Shown: one piece after another, positions 32,601 through 44,229 of the stretch | Layout of the letters: each line of letters begins with the position of its first letter | Numbering within the stretch: the stretch's first letter is position 1 | From: Marasmius tenuissimus | Taxonomy: Eukaryota; Basidiomycota; Agaricomycetes; Agaricales; Marasmiaceae | Assembly: GCA_029532415.1 (NCBI GenBank) | Contig: JAQOTA010000069.1 | Coordinates: 2,480,001-2,544,000 of the forward strand | DNA length: 64,000 bases | Direction: 5' to 3' | Program-made: the position numbers and the translations under genes | The notes under the pieces: model-generated | Database searches by the model: none | Told to the model about the DNA's origin: nothing | The model's input: only the letters and a program-made list of their open reading frames with translations

Positions 32601-33577
32601 TATCTCCCATGATAGGCCGGGCCGGTAAGCCTTTTTACAGTTGATTTTATACTAGCAATATTGGACTTAGTGTACTTCCTCTCCCCCAGTTGTTTGTGGG
32701 CCATGATTGCGGCATAGGCTCTCTTTTGGGTAAGTGACGATAGTTTTATTGCTCTGATTCTCAGGTTAGGGGGAATATATAAGTTCACCGTCATGATTGG
32801 TGATCCTTGGAGTGCACTTTGGGCCAAAGCCATGGCATCTGGGTGTAGGGGTTGGTCTATTTTGGACGCCACTATGTAAGTTCTCATTGGTTCTCTTGCC
32901 TTTAGGGTGTATAGTGCTGCTCTCCAGACTTCCGGTGACTTGACACCATAGAAGTCAGAGTCCTCCAATCTCTCTATTTGGTTGAGAAGCTTGTATGTAG
33001 TGGTTGTATCATTGCTGTATATCACCAGAGGTGTACCTACTGGTGCAGTCTTCATGGCAACTAGTATTGCCACGACTGATGCTGTGGTGCAATCCTGTGT
33101 CATTGAGCCTGGAACCCTTCCATCCGCATTCCTTGGATCTCCTTGCAAGAAGAAAACACTTGCTGCAGCTTCTGTGTTATCCTGGCCATGATTGTTGGTC
33201 ACGGCTATGCACTGTACTACTGTGACTTGGGGAAGTGTCTCTGGATGTGGTGGGTTTCTCGATGGTGGTCTCTGGCTGTGTATTCTCTCAGGGTACGTTG
33301 ATAGTAAGCAGACAGTATGTGTCTTCCATGCTTTCTGTAGGCTTTGTTTGGGGGACCTTGTCCTCTGGCTTAATTCTGTCCGGTTCTGTTTCTCCAGCTT
33401 CAATCTGGTTGTTTTGCAAACCCGATTCCTGTACCCACTTCGGGTGTATCTGCTGTAGCCTGCTATATGCTGCCTTGAGGCAGCTGTAAGGGTGGGGGCA
33501 GCCCCTGCAGGGGCCCCTGTCGTATTCACATTCCTCACAGTCGCATTCATTAGTAGGTGAGTGTGCTGGGTCTGCAA
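32600..33577 (-). pseudogene. LINE C-terminal Cys cluster and RNase H domain
   Basis: A CDCEECEYDRGPCRGCPHPYSC cluster (about 33550-33490, shown in two overlapping frames) precedes a helical segment and an RNase H-like domain: VAVTNNHGQ-type start (the first Asp of TDGS has become Asn), then VAILVAMKTAP, LVIYSNDTTTTYKLLN (Asp kept, near 32990) and SPEVWRAALYTL. Presence of RNase H after RT supports the I/Tad side of LINEs. Loss of the first Asp fits general decay. Confidence 0.7.
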
Positions 33578-33778
33578 GCCATTTTATGAACTGTTTCGTG
33601 TCTCCTATCGTATTCTGTACTAGGTGAGTCCATCTCACACATAGACATTCTTTTGTGTTATTGGTTTGTCTCTGGTGCAGGAGTTCTTGCCATAATGGGA
33701 GCGAATCTTGAAGGTTATTGCTAGGTTTTGTCGCGTTTATCTCAAGTCCATATTTCTTTGCAACCCTGTACATTGAGC

Positions 33779-36000
33779 TTAGGATTGGTGGGAGCGATCT
33801 ATAATCATACCCCAGTTTTGGAGGAAAGGATCCACCCAGGCTTCTACATCATGTGGTGCTTCCTTGAGTCGGTGTTCATTGAGAATTCTATCCACCAGGT
33901 ATGCCCATGTGGCACGTCCTGGTTTTTTATAGAGGTAGAATCTCAGAGCTATTGATTCATTCCGTCCAAGTATGTCCAGGAATTTTCTCCCACCCTCGAA
34001 TATGTTTGCTGTCATGATTGCCTTGTTTAGCGTGGGAAGTGCTTCATCCCATGTAAAGGTGTGGATGGACTTTGCCACCACTTTCTCCACTTCTTTGGGC
34101 ATATCTGCAATCATGGTGTGATACTGTGTGCATCCCCCCTTGTACATTCGTACTGTGTGGTGTTTGGCCTCAAAGGTTGGGTAGCACTTCTTACCAGCAG
34201 CAAGTTTGGTCTCAACTTTCTGTGTGATACCTGTCCAGGGTTCACACTGACTGACCTTGTTCCCGATCTGTCCTCCTAGGATTCTCGCAGAGGAGCCATC
34301 CGTGATAATAGCCCCATCTTTTTCTTGTATCAGGCTTGAGTCTGGGTTAAGTTTGCGTGTTGTAGAGAACTGTAGATGGTATCTCTCTTCACCTAGCGGA
34401 ATAATGTTTGTCTTCCTGGTGTTGAATTTTGCAGTTGATCCTTCACACCATTTGTCAAGGATTTCCCCGAGGTCCTCGTAGTTGTCATCTTCTGATAGGT
34501 AGACTGTTGTGTTGTTCGCATACATGGCTACAATGACCCTGTTCACCAGCCCTTCAACTTCTATTCCTTTGAGGTTAGACTGCCACAGCATTTTGGCTAA
34601 GGGCTCAATTGTGAGGTTGAAGAGGAGGCATGAAAGGGTGGGCTTATCTCTCCATTTATTATTACTGAGGTGTGTGCATCCCCGTATATTGCCTGTATGG
34701 TGTGTATGAATGCCGGAGGAAAGTTAAATGCCTCCAGTACCTTCCATAGGTACCTCTGGGAGACCCTATCATAGGCCTTTTCCTGATCCAGCGCTACAAT
34801 TGCTCCATTCTTCTTTTCCTGCTCTGTATATGTTGTCATCAGGTCTGCTAGGAAGACTTGTTCTTCAATCCTTCGACCCTTCACAAAGCCAGCTTGGTCT
34901 TTATGGATGATATCACCAACAACTTTGGTAAGGCCTTCATTTATCGCTTTAGTGAATATCTTATAATCTGTGTTTAGGACTGTAATAGGTCTATAATTGG
35001 CGATATCATGGCATTCACCCTTGTTTTTGTATATTGGGCACATCCAGCCCTCTGCAAAGCCAGTTCCTTTTGTTATCCTGTACTTTTGGATGTCATTGTA
35101 CAGCACAGTGAGTGCTTCTACAACGTCAAATGATGGTAAATTGCATCTCCCCAGTTTTTCGTGGATACTGTTGAGTTTCTTCCATAATTCCATCATGATT
35201 CCGTCTAGGCCAGAGGCTTTCCCATTTGCAGATGTTTTCAGTGCTAGCCTAACAACTTCTCTTGTGAGTAGTTCCTCAAGTTCCTTGGCTTGTTCTTTAT
35301 TAAGCTTTTTCTTGATCCCGGCCCTTATGATTGCTTCAATTCTGGCGTTGTGATCAGTAGTTGAGGTAGGGATATCAACTGATTGTAGATTATGGTGGTG
35401 TAATCTTGCTACTTCTGCCATTTCTTTTGACTTCCGGGTAAACTTCAGTGGGGCGGATCCGGGTGTGGCAAGTTCATTCACAACCTCCCTAGTGGTCTTC
35501 GCCCTCATGAGGCTGAGAGAGTACTTTGTTATAAGGTCTGCCTCCATCACAATTTTGAGTTCCGTTCTGTTTTTGGCCTGCTTTTGGAGCCAAGAGGCAC
35601 AGGTATTAATTTCCACTTGTATGGCAGCAGCCTGTCTTGCTGTTTCTTGTTGGTTTTGTAGTGGTCCCCTGAGTAAATCTGCCTGTTCCTTCGTAAGTTT
35701 CTGCATTTTCTGCTTGGCAGCACCAACAGTTTTCTTCGCACACTCGTGTTCAACTTTTATTATGTCTTCGGATTTGAATTCTGCCCACAGGGTCTGCAGA
35801 TTTTGCTCAGCTGACCTTTTAGATTCATCTGCGCATGATTTCATCTCTTCCAGCGCTTGCTTTCCCTTTTTTATGACCCTCTCAAGGAAAAATAGGTCAC
35901 TTAGGGACCTAGCTTGCATTTCATACCGCCCTTTTCCTAGTGACAGTGAGTTGGGGGCTGTTAGTGTAACTAGTACTGCTGTATAGTCTGAGATGTCGGT
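33779..36000 (-). pseudogene. LINE reverse transcriptase, catalytic YxDD changed to YANN
   Basis: RT blocks are clear: NGKASGLDGIMMELWK (about 35230), FAEGWMCPIYKNKGE and NYRPITVLNTDYKI (about 34990), HKDQAGFVKGRRIEEQ (about 34890), IVALDQEKAYDRVS (about 34790). The catalytic box at 34511-34522 reads MYANNTT, so both Asp are Asn (two G-to-A changes). The FADD-like loss makes the enzyme inactive. A helical, coiled-coil-like segment (35919-35450) precedes the RT. A frame change lies near 34590. Confidence 0.88.
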
Positions 36001-36132
36001 TAGACTCTGGCTGTGCTCCCATTGTCAACAGGTACTGATATTTCCTTCCACTGTGTAGATTCTGTCTAGTCTGGACAGTGTCTCTCTGTTAGTGCTTGTG
36101 AAAGTGTAGTTGAGGGTGTCAGGATTTGTCGT

Positions 36133-36930
36133 TCACCAGCCATTGCACATCCCCATTATGTTGAGGAAGTTTCGTAGAGTGTCAACTGTCTCCGAGTCGT
36201 CGTTATGGTGTGGTAGCCTATTGATGGCATCAGTCACCATGTTGAAGTCTCTGCACACCTTTGTAGGTAGAGGGAGTTTGAGTGTCATGAAGGACTCAGT
36301 GAGTTTCACATAGAAGTTCCGTGTTGATTGTACCGAGTCATTGGGAGCATATATTGCAAGAATATGCTCAACTTCCTTTTTGTGCCATGGTATTGATACT
36401 AGAATGGCATGCCCCGGTATAATATTGTAGTAGGAGACCCCTTTAATATTTGTAGTCTCTTTATTTATTACAACGGCGACACCCGCTGCATTTGTGTTGT
36501 CAGGTAGGGCCGAGTTGATTATTAGTAGTCTCTCGCCATAAATTGTATCTTGGTGTATCTCATCAATCAGTGCCACCGTCAGGTGCGTTTCTTGTGCAAC
36601 TAGGACATTAATATTCTCAGTGTGCATTGTCTGAGCTATCTTTGGCTATTCATTGCCGTTCTGGTGAAGGCGGTTTGACCCTCTACCTTTTACGTTCTGT
36701 GTCATTAGACGCAGTGTTGCTTTAGTATTTCTGGTTATAGATTGTTGTGCATTTGCAGAGTTCTCTTGGGCCTTTCGGAGTCTAGAGGAAAATGTCAGGG
36801 TGCTATCGGCTGTAGGTGGGTTTCTTTGGGTCCTGTGTGGCCTCACAAAGTCTCAATCGTTACTTTTCTGAGAACGGTTTGTTTCTGTCTCAAGCTCAGT
36901 GTTATTGGAGACATTATGGTTTGTTGCGTT
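36133..36930 (-). pseudogene. LINE APE-type endonuclease region
   Basis: The block starts ATLRLMTQNVKGRGS (about 36735) and continues NVLVAQETHL (conserved Glu of APE domain), INSALPDNTNAAGVAVVINK, HILAIYAPNDS and ending with the SRLDRIYT motif near 36075. The catalytic VCRDFNMV segment corresponds to GDFN, with the Gly changed. Frame breaks near 36640 and at 36133. Confidence 0.8.
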
Positions 36931-37164
36931 TGAGGTTGTACCCTCAGATTTGCTTTGTCTGTTTTGGTCACGCAAATATTCTACACACTTGTGTCTGTTC
37001 GACTGTTTGCCCCTGCATGGGGCGGAGGAAATACTCCCTGTCTGTGTGCCAGGGTGAGCAGTTCTCGAAGAGCGTTTGCTAGAGGTTCCAGTCTCTGTTA
37101 AAGTAACGGCAGGATGAATCCCCAGTGACTCAGACCTTTCCCAAAAGCTCGCGCTAGTCGAAAC

Positions 37165-37485
37165 TGTTGAATCCGTGGACTATAATTAGATCCCAGTATA
37201 TCCAAAGTCCCGGTTCATACTTCCCGCCATTGTATTATGCGGGACAATGCACTCACTATTGTTCTATACTTCATTGTTCACTATGCTCATATGTACAATT
37301 TCTATTGTCATCCCTATATGGTATTTCTATTGTCTCTACATGTATATAAGCTCGTAGTTCTCTACCTGAATCAATAGTGTGCTTGAGCTTCTACGTCTCG
37401 CCTCTACCTCTCTAAACTCCTCTCTGGTAAGTGGTAGTGTAGCCATGTTGTAGTCCTCTGCGCTAGGCGTTATGCCGGCTCATCA
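37165..37485 (+). repeat. 5' LTR of copia C (321 bp)
   Basis: Complete LTR in the plus orientation. It is more diverged from the B LTRs than those are from each other. The five bases before it are GAAAC; no matching duplication is seen after D (AACAT at 44058). Confidence 0.9.
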
Positions 37486-37955
37486 GGTCATGGGCCCCGG
37501 TTAGCCTGACTACAATAACGAGTGCCCCTAGGCTGCTGTCATTGGCTAGCTAGGCAAGACCTGCATATTGCCATTGCCCTCTTAATTGAGTGCTCAATCT
37601 ATGGCATTGATGTACGTCCTTTGACGACATCGGATCCCAAGGATCCAATGCTCCTCGTTGAGCATAGCGCCTTGATGGCTGCTCCCTGTGTTGATTAGAT
37701 GCATGCTGATGCTGTCTTTTTTAGATCCAACACCAATCACCCAACCTCTTACTACCATGTTCGACGTTAAGAAATTCTTCTCTGGTTGCTTTGACAGCAC
37801 TGGTTTCTGCCAGACCTACCATGGTGAAATGGAAGCTGTTACTAAGGCCCAAGGCCTTTATCGTCATCTTACTGGTGCGGCCAAAAAGCCAACGTACCCT
37901 CTGGGGGACATTATTCCGACCATTATGGTCACTCCTTCCCCTGGTGCGGCAGCTA
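37165..37955 (+). mobile_element. copia C: 5' LTR, leader and Gag start, same family as B
   Basis: A plus-strand 321-bp LTR (37165-37485, TGTTGAATCC...GCTCATCA) is followed by a primer-site-like GGTCATGGGCC, a leader and the Gag start MFDVKKFFSG (ATG 37757). The Gag frame is cut at TA 37954-37955 by a Tc1/mariner end. Gag is closer to D than to B. The rest of the element is absent. Confidence 0.9.
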
Positions 37956-38565
37956 CAGTCGCTCAAAAAACTGGCCAAATGTTGGGGTACCCCCATAAAG
38001 AATGGCCCATATCTCCACCATGGAGCATGATTACCTAATACTTTAGATACACAAAACGGACCCTGAAAGCACCACTTTCAGGTGCAGTTTACCCCATTGG
38101 ACTATCAGCTCCCAGTGTGGAGATATTCCACATTCAAGTCAAAATTGCATTTGGCCAGTTTTTTGACCAGGGGGTTAAAATCAGTGGATTTTACATTCTA
38201 GTACTTTGTATGGCCTCCCTTGGCCTTGATAACTGCAGCACACCATCTAGGCATACTTTCTATCAGCTTCTGACACACTTTCACCTCACTCTTCACTCAT
38301 TCCTCTGCTGCCCTGTCCCACAATTCATAAACTCCAGAAGGGGGTGCACCATAGCCTGTAAGTCGACTTTGAAGGTGTTTCCAAAGGTTCTCAATGGGGT
38401 TGAGGTCAGGAGACTGGGAAAGCCACTCCATAACCTCAATTCCATTGTCTTTGAACTACTAGGAGGCCAATTTTGATGTGTGTTTGGGGTCATTATCTTG
38501 TTGAAAGATGAATTCATCAGAAGAAAGGTCGAGATTTTCCCTGCTAATTGGCAAATGCTCCTCCA
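37956..38565 (-). mobile_element. 3' part of a Tc1/mariner transposon inserted in copia C Gag
   Basis: Right after TA at 37954-37955 the sequence begins CAGTCGCTCAAAAAACTGG, the CAGT start expected of Tc1/mariner ends. An inverted copy of TCAAAAAACTGGCCAAATG lies at about 38150-38170. The minus strand encodes the end of a DD35E transposase: [18 protein letters not shown] (about 38435-38380), whose Glu is the third catalytic residue, and the SMPRWCAAVIKAKGGHTKY ending (about 38265-38210). Stops break the frame. The 5' part and the other TIR are missing; sequence changes to copia D at about 38564. Confidence 0.85.
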
Positions 38566-38633
38566 AGCATCATACAAACAGTCTCATAACAAACAACTGG
38601 AGAGAAGATCTCATCAAAGTCGACACCTTCAAC

Positions 38634-41600
38634 CTAAGAGAAACCTTTGGCAACAAGTCTCGCTTTCTTGCGACCATTCAACTTAACGTCGAAGACCCAT
38701 CTATTTCTGATGGCTTTGCGACCTTTAGGCAAGTCACAGAGTTCAAAGACCTTGCGCTTACAAAGTGCCTCAAGTTCTTCGTGGCAAGTGCTCTTCCATT
38801 CCTTCTGTTGCTCAACAGGCAACTTTAGAATATCGCGGAGTGTCCACTGTCTGATATTAGAGAAATCAGGAGTATCGGACGTTGGAAGCAAATCATGAAC
38901 TGGAACAGCATTGTTCAACAGGTAAATCACGAATCCTACTCCCCCTTCTTGGGTAAGCCTTTCGACTATGCTTTCTTCCTCATGCAACTCAGTGCTTCGA
39001 CTGGGTTCTGGAGCAGGCGGAGGCAGAAGTGGACCAGTAATCCCCTTTTTACCACCTTTGCCTTTCCTAGATCGCGAAGAGCTAGGACAATCAACTGGAT
39101 GTGAAGGTTCTTTATCTCCAGTAACATTTCTCCAAGTACTTTTGTTCTCTAAGTTGCGAACAATTTCTGAGGGTCTATTTGGGTTCCGCTGTTCCCCAAA
39201 TATGTTTCCAGGTTGCGTTGTACCCTTCCGTTGCCTCGAAGACCGGCGTGGACCATCCGCTGCTGGTGCAGGCGGAGGAACGGCGGGTTCGCCTGGAGGC
39301 GTCGGAGGACCAGATTGAGGGAGTGGCAAATCCCCTGGCACAGGGCCACCTGCAGGTTTGTCAACCTGAGGTTCTGATCTCTTAGAAGGTTCGGAGCGAT
39401 GTCTGAGATCTGGGAACGGAGTATTGTCCCAATCATCATCAGAGTCTTCATCTTCCGAAGGAATGTTGGGATTTTCACCCAAAGTAAATGGTTCACTACC
39501 GACAGGTGTGAAGCCACGAGTTTTGGCATCAGGACACTTATTGTACAGCGTCTCATCAAACAGTGCAGTGCTACCTTTGAATACGGAATTATTACTTCAC
39601 ATGAACAGGAAGCCTTTCATCCCATCTTGGTAACCGATGAAAGTCATTAACTCACTACGAGGAGCGAGCTTATTCTTCCTACGATCTTCAGGAATGAATA
39701 CGTAGGCTGCACAACCCAAAACTCGGAGATGTGAAACATCAGGTGCTTCGCCGTAAAGCATTTCGAACGGAGTTCACCAGCTCAATCATTGCACAGGAGT
39801 GCGATTGTAGAGGTGGACAGCGTGCACATGGCAGAATTCCCACCAGGACTGAGGCATGCAAGCTTCAAAGCAAAGAGCTTCAGCCTTCTCATGAATAGTC
39901 CTGTTGAATCGTTCAGCACGACCGTTTTGCTGTGGTGTATACGGTATGCTCTGATCCCTTTGGATCCCATACTCTTTCAGTACTGCATCAAACTTTTCTC
40001 CTTTGTACTCTCCCCCTTCATCGGACATCCCGGTCTTGACAACAGCATTGAACTGCATCTTGACCATAGTAAGGAAGTCCCTCAAAGCGGGTACTGCCTC
40101 GTCTTTTGTCTTGAGCTTGGAGGTCCAAACATAGGACGTGCAGTCATCGAGAAAAGAGATGTAGTACTTGTACCGGTGATACGATTCAGCCGGGTACAAC
40201 TTCAGATCCGAGTGTATGCGTTCAAACGGTTTAGAAGCTCTCGTTGTAGAGTTGGGGAACGATTTCTCATGCATCTTGCCTTCAGCACAACCACGACACA
40301 GAGGTGTCTTCTTAGTAGGCATCTTCAGGTCAAGTGGCAAACCTTGCATATGTTTCCGAGCTTTATTCAGGGCTTTATCCGATGGATGCCCAAAGTGTCT
40401 GTGCTCAATATTGTAGTCGACGTCACAAACAACCAACTTGGCCATTAAAACCTCAGCAGATGCTTTCTGCGAGTATACCCAATAAATGGTTCCACCAGGC
40501 ATATGAGGGTAGGAAACAAGCGACTGTCGTCACTGTGATGAGTAGAAGGCCAATTTCTTTGCGTTTCCACGAATTGATAGACCATCTTGAAGGAATTCTC
40601 CCATGGATAGCAAGCATATATTCAATTGTGGTATGTAATAGACAGGATAGAGACGCAAAACGCGCTCAGTAAGTTTCCCGTCATGTCCTTCAATATTATG
40701 CTTAATGAAGACTGTGCCTTTACCCTTGATCTGTATAGGGTTGCCCTTATTTGCAGTATTTACGATGGGGCCGTCAAGCGATTCATATTCAGCAAAGTCA
40801 TTCATATCATTCGTGAAATGAGAGGAGGCACCAGAATCAAGGAGCCAACCCTGTGTGTTGCTCACACTTTTCTTTCCCTTACATTGAGTACACCCCACGA
40901 AGTGGGAACTGATTGCATGACAATAATATACAAGTGATTCCAGATCACTACGACTATCTCGCAAACTACTGATACCAACTAATTGTGAGCATCGCTGTAG
41001 GGTCGTATCAGTTTGGGAAAGCAGGTCAAGATATGAAACTTGCCTGTCGTCGTGGAACAATCCAAGAGAAACGTCATCCGGGACGTCCTCAACCCCTGCA
41101 GCTTCGGCAATATCGTTATCAACATCATTACCGAATAGAGAGGTCATGTCTTCCATACCGTCGTCAGATCCCCAATCCATCTCTACATCTTCATCAGGAT
41201 CAGTGCTACGAGAGCGTTTAGAAGAAGTAGAAGAAGGAGATCCGGCTCCCTCATATCCCTCATCATCATCCAAAAGATGCTTGGACGAGGACGCACGTGG
41301 TTGTTCAATGCGGTCCTGGAGCAAACGATTGGTGGCGGACGTGACGATCTGTTCGAAGGGTTTGAGATACCGCGCCGTCTTGGAGGCACCAAGTCTGTCA
41401 GCAAGGGAACGTGCTCCACGGACATCATCAAATACTGCTGAGATGGCTTGAAGCCAGTGAAGGACTGCATAGCAGCCGGGTTCTTCTTGACAGCTGGCTG
41501 AGGAACAGTGCTGTCACAGGACTTGTCCCAGTGACCAATGAAGTGAGCTGGGGGCGGTGATCCCATAGCGCAAACAGGAGGGGCACTGGCAATCTCAGTG

Positions 41601-43437
41601 CACAAGGAGTTGTTGACTGTGTTCAACGCGATACATTCCCTGCGGTTGGTGATCAAGGAATAAGAACGGATAGGAGCGGGGGAAGCTATGACAGATGCAT
41701 AGGATGCCAGATGAGAGTGACCATGCGACCGATTGTTACCACTGTTGTTACTGCTGGCGTTGCCGGGACCCTGATGCTGGTTGATACCACCGCAGGTTGT
41801 TACATCCATGCATCTTACCCTGGTCTATCTCACCTGGTCACATCACACTTGGCTAGTCACATCACCTCCGGACCCATTCCGAGTATTTCCGGGTATTTCC
41901 GGGCTGTTATTCTAGCTCATTCCAACACTATTCCATCCCCGGCACTCAACCCTCACTTCCGCGGTTCAGTCTCTCACACCAAGTCCATCCCCGGAACCTC
42001 CGCCATTTCTGCCTCCGCTTCCGGGACTACTTCCATTCTTCATTCTGACTTATTCTGACTTACTTATCTCCGACTTCCGAGATATTCCCACGCTCACTTA
42101 TTCTGTTCATATCTTCATTCCATCATGCACTTATTCATTTCCGGTTCATTTCCCTTCCGGTACATTTCTCCCCGTATTTGACTTCCATATGATACATCAA
42201 CCTTTCCTGCACTTGACTCACTTATGATTCATTCATTTACTATAACCCTATATAAGCTCTATACTTCTATCCTGTATCTTAAGACTCGAAATCAACCAGG
42301 TTTCAACCAGAATCACCCTGGATCAACCAGGACTCACCTGGATACTTCTCTATCATGTCTTTTCTTCTATCTCGCAACTTGTCCTCTTAGTCTAGTAGAA
42401 GGACAGCTCAGTTCATGGTGCTGTTGGCGAAACCTTCAGCTACTGTCTGCTCTAGATCCGTTGCTCCCACACTCCTTCATCATATCTCTTTCCTATCCAT
42501 CTATCCGACAGCATATAAAATCCCATATCTTATCTTATCCCTATCCGATCCGCACAATCCTAACACAGGTACCACGCTGCTGCTTCTTCTTCTTCTTACC
42601 GTTATTCTGGTTCAAAGAAGGGTGTTGCTGCTGCTGCTGCTGTGGTTGATGCTGCTGACCAAAGGATGGCTTGTGGTTACCAGCACGCTTTACTGCAGAG
42701 AGGCGGTTGGCAAGCTGAGGGTTCTGGCGCTCGTATTCGATCATGATGGCCTCATGAATGTCGGCGACGGTGAGGGCGCTGGAGCTCTCAGGATCCCTAT
42801 CAAAGTCATGAAGGGACTTGGAGGAAGCGGCGTCCCATTCGGGAGGAATAGCTGCGATGAGAAGAAGGGCTTTGATCAACTCGGGGAGTTCAACCCCGAC
42901 CTCGGCAAGATGTTCAATGTAGTGTTTGAACTTGGTGATGCCAACCTGGGGATGGCTAGTGGTAAGCCGGAAGGACACCAATTTGACGAAGTCGCCATAG
43001 ATGGCAGACAAAGTTGGTTCGCCGTAGGTGGTGACGATGGTGGACCAGGCTTTGGCAGCATCCATGTCCTTGAGAGGTTCAAAGACTTCCTTCGTTGAGG
43101 TCAACTGAATGATACCCATCAGCTGGAGGTCTTTCTCCTCCCATGCTTCCAGCGCGGTGTTGTACGCCGTGATCTGGGCTTCAGTAGGTTCCGCCCGATC
43201 AGGTTCCTCATCGGAATCAGCAGGTGCAGCTGCAGGCATAGCTGCCGCACCGGGGGAAGGAGTGACCGTAATGGTCAGAATGATGTCCCCCAGACGGTAC
43301 GTTGGCTTTTTAGCCACACCAGTAAGGTGACAATAAAGGCCTTGAGCCTTGGTTACAGCTTCCATTTTGCCGTTATAGGTCTGGCGGAATCCAGTGCCAT
43401 CGAAGCGACCGGAGAAGAATTTCTTAACGTCGAACAT
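38634..43437 (-). pseudogene. copia D Gag-Pol, several stops, a frameshift and an insertion
   Basis: Gag MFDVKKFFSGRFDG (43437) reads through the place where B has its first stop (YIEHLAEVGV). A CAG-coded Gln tract is cut by the solo LTR at 41798-42565. A one-base loss near 41440 shifts the frame in the KPSQQ/KPSKS region. The protease DSGASSHF (about 40835) and integrase motifs are kept. Stops: TGA 40530-40532 (B reads CGA), 39786-39788 and 39774-39776 (shared with B) and one near 39600. RT blocks RWVFDVKLNG and LVAKGFS are the last before the break. Confidence 0.9.
41798..42565. repeat. solo LTR of another retrotransposon (768 bp) inside copia D Gag
   Basis: The ends are TGTTACATCC and AATCCTAACA (inverted TGTTA/TAACA), flanked by the 5-bp duplication CAGGT (41793-41797, 42566-42570). 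The uninterrupted sequence in copia B (CCACCGCGGGTACCATGCTG) is the empty site. The plus strand is pyrimidine-rich with a TATATAAGC word near 42251, so the likely transcription direction is plus. Long LTR length suggests a Ty3/gypsy type, but no internal region is left to show it. Confidence 0.93.
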
Positions 43438-43734
43438 GATAGTAAGAGGTTTGGTTTGGTGTTGGATCTAGAAAAGACAGGATCAGTATGCATCTAATCA
43501 ACACAGGGAGCAGCTATTAAGGCGCTATGCTCAACAAGGAGCATTGGATCCTTTAGATCCAATGTCGTCGAAGGACGTACATCAATGCCATAGATTGAGT
43601 ACTCAATTAAGAGGTCGATGGCAACATGCAGGTCTGGCCTAGCTAGCCGATGACAGCAGCCTAGGGGCGCTCGTTGCTGACAGCAGCCATCAAGGCGCTC
43701 GTCATTGTAGTCGGGCTAACCGGGGCCCATAACC

Positions 43735-44057
43735 TGATGAGCCGGCATGACGCCTAGCGCAGAGGACTACAACATGGCTACACTACTACTTACCAGAGAG
43801 GAGTTTAGAGAGATAGAGGCAAGACGTAGAAGCTCAAGCACACTGTAGATTCAAGTAGAGAACTATGAGCTTATATACATGTAAACATAATAGAGTTACC
43901 ATATAGGGATGACAATAGGATTTTGTACATATGAGCATACAGAACAATGAACAAATAGAACAATAGCGAATGCATTGTCCCGCATAATACAATGGCGGGA
44001 AGTATGAACCGGGACTTTGGATATACCAGGATCTAATTATAGTCCACGGATTCAACA
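43735..44057 (-). repeat. 5' LTR of copia D (323 bp)
   Basis: Same family as the 321-bp LTRs of B, C and E, with small length changes in the AATAGGATTTTGTAC region. The primer site GGTTATGGGCCCC follows on the element strand (43722-43734). Confidence 0.92.
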
Positions 44058-44229
44058 AACATGGGTGGTCAGAAAGCGAGACTAAGTCAAGCCTCAGAAG
44101 CTTGGTATAAGGTCAAGGCCTCACTTTGGAGGTATGATTGATTCAAGTATACTAAGCATACTACGGGTTAAACTTGTCATCCATATTGGCTAGAGCTACC
44201 TCGTCTCAACCAAAGTAATTATCTACATT

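Larger units (their letters stand above)
31878..37100 (-). mobile_element. non-LTR retrotransposon (LINE) with endonuclease, RT and RNase H
   Basis: A minus-strand LINE ends in a 22-nt poly(A) (T-run 31878-31899). The order is APE-type endonuclease, RT, Cys cluster, RNase H, as in the I/Tad-like LINEs of fungi. The 5' boundary is not defined: coding-like sequence continues to about 37080 and copia C begins at 37165. It inserted into a KDZ transposase gene. Many in-frame stops and lost catalytic residues show that it is dead. No target duplication could be matched, because the 5' flank is rearranged. Confidence 0.85.
38564..44057 (-). mobile_element. copia D: 5' LTR to mid-RT, same family as B, broken
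   Basis: On the minus strand it runs from the 5' LTR (43735-44057) through leader, Gag (ATG 43437), protease and integrase into RT. It breaks off after KGFSQ (about 38634) at a junction with the Tc1 fragment. The 3' LTR is missing. A 768-bp solo LTR (41798-42565) interrupts its Gag. Facing copia C head to head, it suggests a rearrangement between two copies. Sequence differs from B by a few to ten percent except for a 643-bp block of identity. Confidence 0.92.

Noticed and set aside
34597..36000. Plus-strand ORFs across the LINE (for example 35465-35986)
   Set aside because: They are antisense shadows of the RT-preceding region.
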